From positions 124,001 through 188,000 of the forward strand of contig JAVYIG010002530.1 of NCBI GenBank assembly GCA_035222895.1: a stretch of DNA of 64,000 nt, given 5' to 3'. Below the pieces are notes generated by a model, which was given only the letters and a program-made list of their open reading frames with translations, was not told the origin of the DNA and did not search any database. The position numbers and the translations under genes were made by a program. The DNA is from Strongylocentrotus droebachiensis. Lineage: Eukaryota; Echinodermata; Echinoidea; Camarodonta; Strongylocentrotidae. This document shows, in pieces, positions 58,393 through 64,000 of this stretch. The first letter of the stretch is position 1, and the number at the start of each line of letters is the position of its first letter.

Positions 58393-58523
58393 AGACAGCA
58401 ATAACCATCTGATTTGGGTCATTTCTTTAATAAAACTGACATTTGTTGTCATTCCCCAATACAGTCTAGTGGAGCCAGACGTAGTCTCAGTGGAACAACC
58501 GACGATTAGAGAGACTGAAGTTT
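58393..58523. mobile_element. 131-bp element, copy 1, TSD AGAGGCGCTCT
   Basis: Begins AGACAGCAATAACC and ends with GGTCT. The 11-bp AGAGGCGCTCT is on both sides. 128 bp are identical to the copy starting at 58793. Confidence 0.8.
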
Positions 58524-58792
58524 TCGGTCTAGAGGCGCTCTAGCCTATAGCATGAATATTCATATTTGCTGCGCCGCTACTGCGCGCATGCATACTTTCT
58601 CTTCGCCATGTTGACGATACAAGTTACAACTTACAACATGGATGGCTCGTTTTAGGACAATTAGGAATCACCCCTTTTCCCATCAGAGACTTTGTCAAAT
58701 TATGATGATTTCAAGTGTGGCGCGACATGCCCAGAGGAATCGAAAACTCTGTCAGTCTGAATTTGTAATACTAGATGATCTACCGTTAGATT

Positions 58793-58930
58793 AGACAGCA
58801 ATAACCATCTGATTTGGGTCATTTCTTTAATAAAACTGACATTTGTTGTCATTCCCCAATACAGTCTAGTGGAGCCAGACGTAGTCTCAGTGGAACAACC
58901 GACGATTAGAGAGACTGAAGCTTTCTGTCT
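58793..58930. mobile_element. 131-bp element, copy 2, TSD ACCGTTAGAT
   Basis: AGACAGCAATAACC to TTTCTGTCT (inverted tips AGACAG/CTGTCT), flanked by ACCGTTAGAT on both sides. The start is exactly 400 bp from copy 1. The 10-11 bp duplication suggests a Mutator-like MITE or a SINE without tail. Confidence 0.8.
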
Positions 58931-58989
58931 ACCGTTAGATCTACACACTTCGGGGAAAATGTCGCCTCAACCGCTGTTTGATTTGATTT

Positions 58990-59815
58990 TTTTCTTCAAA
59001 TTTCGCTCCAACGCCTTTGGCGTCGGAGCTCCCTGGAGTTAACTAGAGTTAAGAGACAAAATAGCTTGGTAATTATCAATCTCAGGAACAAAACAGTTAA
59101 AAACTTAATAACAAGTGCACATGCACATCAGCCACAAATTCATGTTCATTCATATAATCATAATCACCCTTATTGCAGTTCATGAGTTGGACTGTACACA
59201 GCTGATCATGCACCACACTCAATGACATGTTTTGTGTGCAAAGTGAATGGATAACGTAATTTACATAGTCACTAGTGTCGTTGCATGTTCTCCGCTGAAA
59301 ATAACCCTTAATTTCATGTCTATAACAAGTAAGTTGCGTTCTGGTAACTGAAAATATCCTTAATATCATTTAATTCATTAAAAAACTACAGCTTACCCGA
59401 TTTCGCAGTAATTTTGTCCCGTGAATTTGACGTAATGTTTTCAAATCGGATGTGGGTCCGTGAGATATGAAAGCTGTATTATGATTGGCCGATCGATGGC
59501 TATATCTAGCACGCGCGAAGTACTTCGTTTCGAATCGGGCAAAGCTAGATTTCCATTCAATCGAAACCGGCTGACCAGATTAAACGTATAAAAAAGCAAA
59601 AATACGAAGTTGCGAACCATCCAGAGACTCCTAATGATTTGCGTTACTGATTAATTAATTATATTATTACCAATTTTTATTCTCAGTTTTCTTTACGGAT
59701 AACTGATTTTCCTATAAAACTATTACCAACAACAGCAACAACAACTTCGTGTCAAAGGTTTGTGTGCTTAAACCGTCTAGCGGTTTGTTCAATTCCCAGG
59801 GTTCAATTTGGATGT
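58990..59815. other. No gene recognised
   Basis: Unremarkable except for a CCAAT-like 'ttatgattggccgatcg' and CpG-containing 'agcacgcgcgaagtac' near 59480-59525. Confidence 0.4.
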
Positions 59816-59825
59816 TCAAAACCAA

Positions 59826-59945
59826 CGACCCCCCCCCCCCTCTCCCCCCCCCCCCTCCCTCCCCCCTCCCGACCTCCAGCCCCAAATATTTGAAGATCCA
59901 GCTATAATCAACTCCCTATAACCCCCCCCCCCCCCGGCCCCCCTA
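59826..59945. repeat. C-rich tracts
   Basis: Interrupted C runs at 59829-59871 and 59923-59943. They may be unstable or quadruplex-forming on the other strand. Confidence 0.8.
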
Positions 59946-60064
59946 GCTAGATAGCTAACTCTGCATATGAGCCGGGATGAGCCGCCGTGAGGCATTCGAG
60001 TAGACCCATTGCAACCACACAAACAAGTGCAGAGGCGCCGTCCCGGGGGAGGGGGCACAGCTAC

Positions 60065-60650
60065 CCCCTCTTTGTTTAAGTACCCCTAAAGTGCCCCTCT
60101 TTATTTGGGAAAAGTGCCCCTTTAACTTTTTAAGAAGTGCCCCTTTTTACTTTGGAAAAGTGCCCCTTCTCATTTTCACTTTTGATAAGTGCCCCTTTAA
60201 TTTTGACACTTGCCCCACTTTCCTTCGACACTTCCAACTTTCCGTTGCAATAGGTGCCCTTTTTCCATTCTCTAAGTGCCCTTTTTCATCTCTACTAAGT
60301 GCCCTTTTGAGGTACAAAAAGTGCCCCTTTAACTTTTGATAAGTTCCCCTCTCACCTCTGATTGCCCTATTCAAATCTGAGAGGTGCCCCTTTTACTTTG
60401 ACAAGTGCTCCTCTTCTTTTGTATAAGAGTCTTATAAGAGTCACTTCCCCCTTCTCAAAAAAGCCCCATCTCATCTCCGATAAATGCCCCTGTCAAAATC
60501 TGATGTCATTTTCACCTCTCTGATAATTACCTTGTATACTTTGACACGTGCTCCTTTTTTTTCTTTCTAATAACTGTCTCATTCTTTTCAATGAGTGTCC
60601 CCTTTTCCTTTAATCATTAAATGTGCCCCTAATTTAAAGCGACTAAAAGC
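60065..60650. repeat. Degenerate 'aaGTGCCCCTTTTnnCTTT' minisatellite, array 1
   Basis: About 20 units of 20-30 bases centred on GTGCCCC. It ends in 'aatttaaagcgactaaaagc', which also ends array 2. Apparent KCPFNF peptides come from the repeat. Confidence 0.9.
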
Positions 60651-60965
60651 AATTTACCCAAAAGATGATATTATATTACTTATTAAAGGTCTTTTCAGTC
60701 TTACGTTATGAGAATGCGCTTATATCCCCATCAAGATTGGGTTCAGATTTTTCACTTAATAGGATGTCATTTTTTTACCGCGACCTCATAAAAAAAAAAA
60801 ATCCTCGAATGCATGCTTGCAAATGAATTTTCAGACCATCACACCCAACTGCAATGTATGATGCTGAAGCAATGTTTTGTATGATGTATAAAGAGAAACA
60901 AACGTTGAAATCATCACTGATAATTTAATCACAATGTAGGGGTTCATATACCAATGTCTTTTTAA

Positions 60966-61095
60966 AAAATGGTATATTTTATCTCTCCCTCTCTCTCTCT
61001 TTTCCCCCTACCTCCCTCCCTTTACCTCCCTCCCCCTCTCTCTCTCTCTCTCTCAGTCTCTCAATTTCTCTGCATCTCTCTCTCTCTCTCTTTCT

Positions 61096-61126
<31 letters not shown>

Positions 61127-61160
61127 ACTATATATATATATATTACACTCTCTTTCCTGA
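60966..61160. repeat. (CT)n microsatellite and TA run
   Basis: Long TCTC tracts from 60980 to 61125 followed by 'actatatatatatatatt'. Confidence 0.95.
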
Positions 61161-61527
61161 TCCTTTCTTCTTTTCTTTTACTTTCTATTTTCCGTTTCTG
61201 CTTCTGTCGCCCCCCCCCCCCCTTTGTATTTGTTGATCGATTTTTTTTTTTCCCTTTTAGGCCGCCAAAGGAGGGGGGGGGCGATTCGGCCCCCACTTTG
61301 ATCTGCCACTGCGATGGGTTTTAGTATATTATTTTCAAATGGCTCGGTTTATTGTAGCCGGTGTATGTACCGTTAAAGTCATCATGAGTGGTTATTTTTT
61401 TATTTTTTTTTAATGGTTGAACCAATAAATGAAAAATGAAAATATTGCAAGCCTATATCTATATCTATGACAACGTCAAACAAGAGCACTCTTCTTTCTA
61501 AAAACGACTCAAGGGCATTAGTAATAC

Positions 61528-61580
61528 CTTATATATATATATATATATATACCCATATATATATATATATATATATATGG
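61528..61580. repeat. (TA)n palindrome around 'acccatatat...atggg'
   Basis: TA runs on both sides of 'tacccatatata' ending 'atatatggg'. Able to form a cruciform. Confidence 0.8.
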
Positions 61581-61827
61581 GAAGTAAATTAAACTTTAAC
61601 ACAATTTTAGTACCTTTCATAATATCTTTAATTTGTGTAAAAATCGTTGTTATATATTGACAAATTATGTTTATAAAAAGCCCTTATCATGTAAAACAAC
61701 ATTTGGTAAATTCAGTGCTTTTTGTTGTTGCTTGGGGGCGAATTTCTTACCAATGAAAACATGAAAAAATAAAAATAAAACATCATGAATGATCTCATGT
61801 AAATTGTGCGCAGGGATTAGAAACCTG

Positions 61828-61974
61828 GGACCCGTGTCACCAAGCCTTTTTTAAATGACAAATGACAAAAATCAGTGAAAAATCTGCTGATAACCAATCA
61901 GAAGCAAGGATTTCAGTAGCTTATAACAAAAACTTTAATTTGTTACTGATGACAAGTTTTGTGAAACACCTCCC
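61828..61974. mobile_element. Short GTTTCACAAAACTTGTCA MITE, copy 3 (inverted)
   Basis: 'gggacccgtgtcaccaagcc' to 'aagttttgtgaaacacctcc'; the reverse complement of the 35.4- and 48.8-kb copies with a few changes. Confidence 0.85.
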
Positions 61975-61979
61975 AGAAC

Positions 61980-62935
61980 TTCTCAAGAAGACCAGCAAAA
62001 GTTCCTCATTATATAGGTGTTACTTCTCATGTTAAAACTCACCTGAAATGCAAGTATCTTCAACAAATCACTTTATACTTATTTCAGGTATCAAGTATCA
62101 ATTTTATTTCGCAATGTAAAAATCTAAATATACAAAGTAAAGGTAAAGTTTAACTATATTTACAAAGGTTATATGCGGGGCTTTCCATGAAGGTTGCGAA
62201 AACCTGTGAAGTTGGATCGCCCATTACAGAATGAAAAACAAAACAAAAAGAAATACAAAATATTATAATCACACAACAATAAATTAAGTAAAATAAGCAA
62301 AGTACAAACACTTCAACTATCTATAACACAAGAGAAAGTGAAATAGAGAAAAGAAAACAAAATATATATATAAAGGGGGGAAAGAGAAGAAAACTAAACA
62401 AAACAACATTGAAAGGTGGTTCAGATATTTGAAAAAAAATCACAAAAATCAAGAACTGTGCTGATTAATAATTATTTAGTAGTAAGATTTTATATTGTTT
62501 TCTAAAGGAAGATATGAATTGTGATTTCGTTATTACTTGGGGAATCATATTCAACTGTTTAGGACCTAAATAACTCATTGATTTAGCTTCATAAAGTTAT
62601 TGCCTTATTCATTCATACGTGCACGTGCACATAAAGGCCTTCATGTAAAAATATGTTTTGGGCTAGGCAAATGGACTACATGTATTATATACTGTCATGA
62701 CAACATGAGCAACATGACAGTCGTTTGCTAAGCCATCATATTTGTTTAGCCTTCAAAATTCAACTTAGATCTATGTGTTAGATTGAAATGTAAAATCTGT
62801 CTTGTTTTTTCATTAATTTTAGTTTCATAATTCAAAACCGATTATTAAGAATTTATCAGGTAGTCAGATTAAATTTGTTTAGAACACATATTTATAAAGT
62901 TATAATATGTTTCTAGTATTATTTTACAAGTAGCG
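61980..62935. other. No gene recognised
   Basis: AT-rich. 62100-62600 resembles the 3' end of a retroelement ('tatttcgcaatgtaaaaatc', A-rich 62220-62400) without recognisable protein. Confidence 0.4.
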
Positions 62936-62939
62936 AGGT

Positions 62940-63150
62940 CGCCCCCTCCCTCACTTTTTCAAGTAGGCCTACCCCTAAATTGCCCCCTTTTTACATAGGA
63001 AGATGCACCTTTTACTTCAGATAAGACGTGCCCTATTTATAATAGGTGCCTGTTCAACAATCTTAAGTGCCCCCTTCACCAATGATTATTGCACCAATTT
63101 GAATAGGAGTGGTGCCCCTTTATCTGTAATAATAATAATAATAATAATAA

Positions 63151-63208
<58 letters not shown>

Positions 63209-63830
63209 TTACTTGTAAAGCGCTTACCACCGCAGTCTCTAAGTGCCTTTTTCCTTCTGAAACTAAATGCCCATTTTATTTTTTTAACAAGAGCCCCTTC
63301 TCATCAACACCCCTCCTCACACCTCTGATTAATGCCTCTATTAAAATCTGATAGGTGCCCCCTTTCCAGTGACAAGTGCCCCTATGCCCCTCAGAAGTGC
63401 CCCTATTCATCTCAGGTGAGTAACAATCTTCAGGTACAAGAAGTGTCCCTTATTACCTCTGATAAGTGCCCCTTAACCTCTTATAATTGCCTTTTTTTCA
63501 AATCTGACAGGTGCCCCTTATACTTTGAAAATTAAGTGCCTCTTTTATATTTTATGCCCCTGTTTCATTCTTACAAGTACCCCTTTTTTAATCTCCGGTG
63601 AGTGCCCTTTTTCAAATATTGAGAGGTGCCCCCTTTAAGTTTGTAATAAGTGCCTTTTTCATCTCTTTATTAGGTGCAAGAAGTGCCCATTTTCACCTTT
63701 GATAATTCTCATATGCTCCTTTTCTTTTTTAACGAGTGTCCTTTTCCCTTAGGATAAGTGCCCCCTTTTCCTTTACACCATAAAATGTGCTCCTAATTTA
63801 AAGCGACTAAGAGTAACTTTTTAAGTGCTG
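62940..63830. repeat. 'GTGCCCC' minisatellite, array 2, with inner (AAT)n SINE tail
   Basis: Units as in array 1, interrupted at 63121-63250 by (AAT)n and 'gttacttgtaaagcgcttac' (SINE end). It ends in 'aatttaaagcgactaagagt', followed by 'caaaggcctttttt..cagtctt' as in array 1. Confidence 0.9.
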
Positions 63831-64000
63831 GCTCGTCACTTAAAGTTCATACAATTATGTTTCTTATCAAAGGCCTTTTTTCAGTCTTTAATGATTGTGC
63901 TTTTAAAACCGCATCAGGAGTGCCCTGAGAATGTGCACTTAAATGCGCATATTATGTAGTAATTGAATCCAGTGCCCTGGGTAATAATAATACTGTAAAG

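Noticed and set aside
60091-60374. Frames rich in KCPFNF or their antisense
   Set aside because: The peptide pattern is produced by the GTGCCCC minisatellite.
60979-61296. Arg/Glu-rich minus-strand frame
   Set aside because: It is the translation of a (CT)n tract and C/T runs.

Overview
The window is animal (metazoan) nuclear DNA and is mostly one large intron-rich gene on the minus strand. That gene is the orthologue of the microtubule polymerase CKAP5 (XMAP215, ch-TOG, Msps). I could follow 29 consecutive coding exons from the start codon at 46771 down to 346. Splice phases agree throughout, giving about 1,370 residues: TOG1 to TOG4 complete and the start of TOG5. The rest of TOG5 and the C-terminus lie beyond position 1. 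A second in-frame first exon at 45637-45777 offers a different N-terminus.

The organism is probably a marine invertebrate deuterostome, most likely a sea urchin or another echinoderm. This is an inference from AT-rich introns, many (AAT)n tracts, tRNA-derived SINEs ending in (ATT)n, dense foldback MITEs, Academ-like and CR1/L2-like elements, and CpG-rich islands. No sequence here fixes the species.

Layout: 1-46.8 kb is CKAP5, with introns packed with repeats. Within it, 14.56-18.75 kb (intron 20) is a 4.2-kb DNA transposon with about 0.8-kb inverted termini and a decayed gene for an XPG/FEN-like nuclease protein. From 18.9 to 20.8 kb lie LINE remnants. From 21.9 to 23.5 kb there is a GC-rich, promoter-like stretch. 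From 46.8 to 52.2 kb there is 5' flank with MITEs and a LINE reverse transcriptase relic. At 52.19-52.29 kb there is one plausible plus-strand first coding exon of an unrecognised gene. From 52.3 to 64 kb I see no recognisable gene, only repeats: hairpins, a short element with 10-11 bp duplications, and two degenerate 'GTGCCCC' minisatellites.

Two patterns stand out. First, at several CKAP5 exons the exon edge together with its splice site is repeated in degenerate tandem copies in the adjoining intron (exons 9, 10, 13, 14, 17, 26). Second, many MITE tips lie only 9-66 nt from real splice sites. Target-site duplications visible in the sequence allow several MITE families to be delimited exactly: 3 bp (CACTA-like), 3 bp (GGC-tipped foldback), 6 bp (CTGCCAACC-tipped), TTAA, and 10-11 bp.
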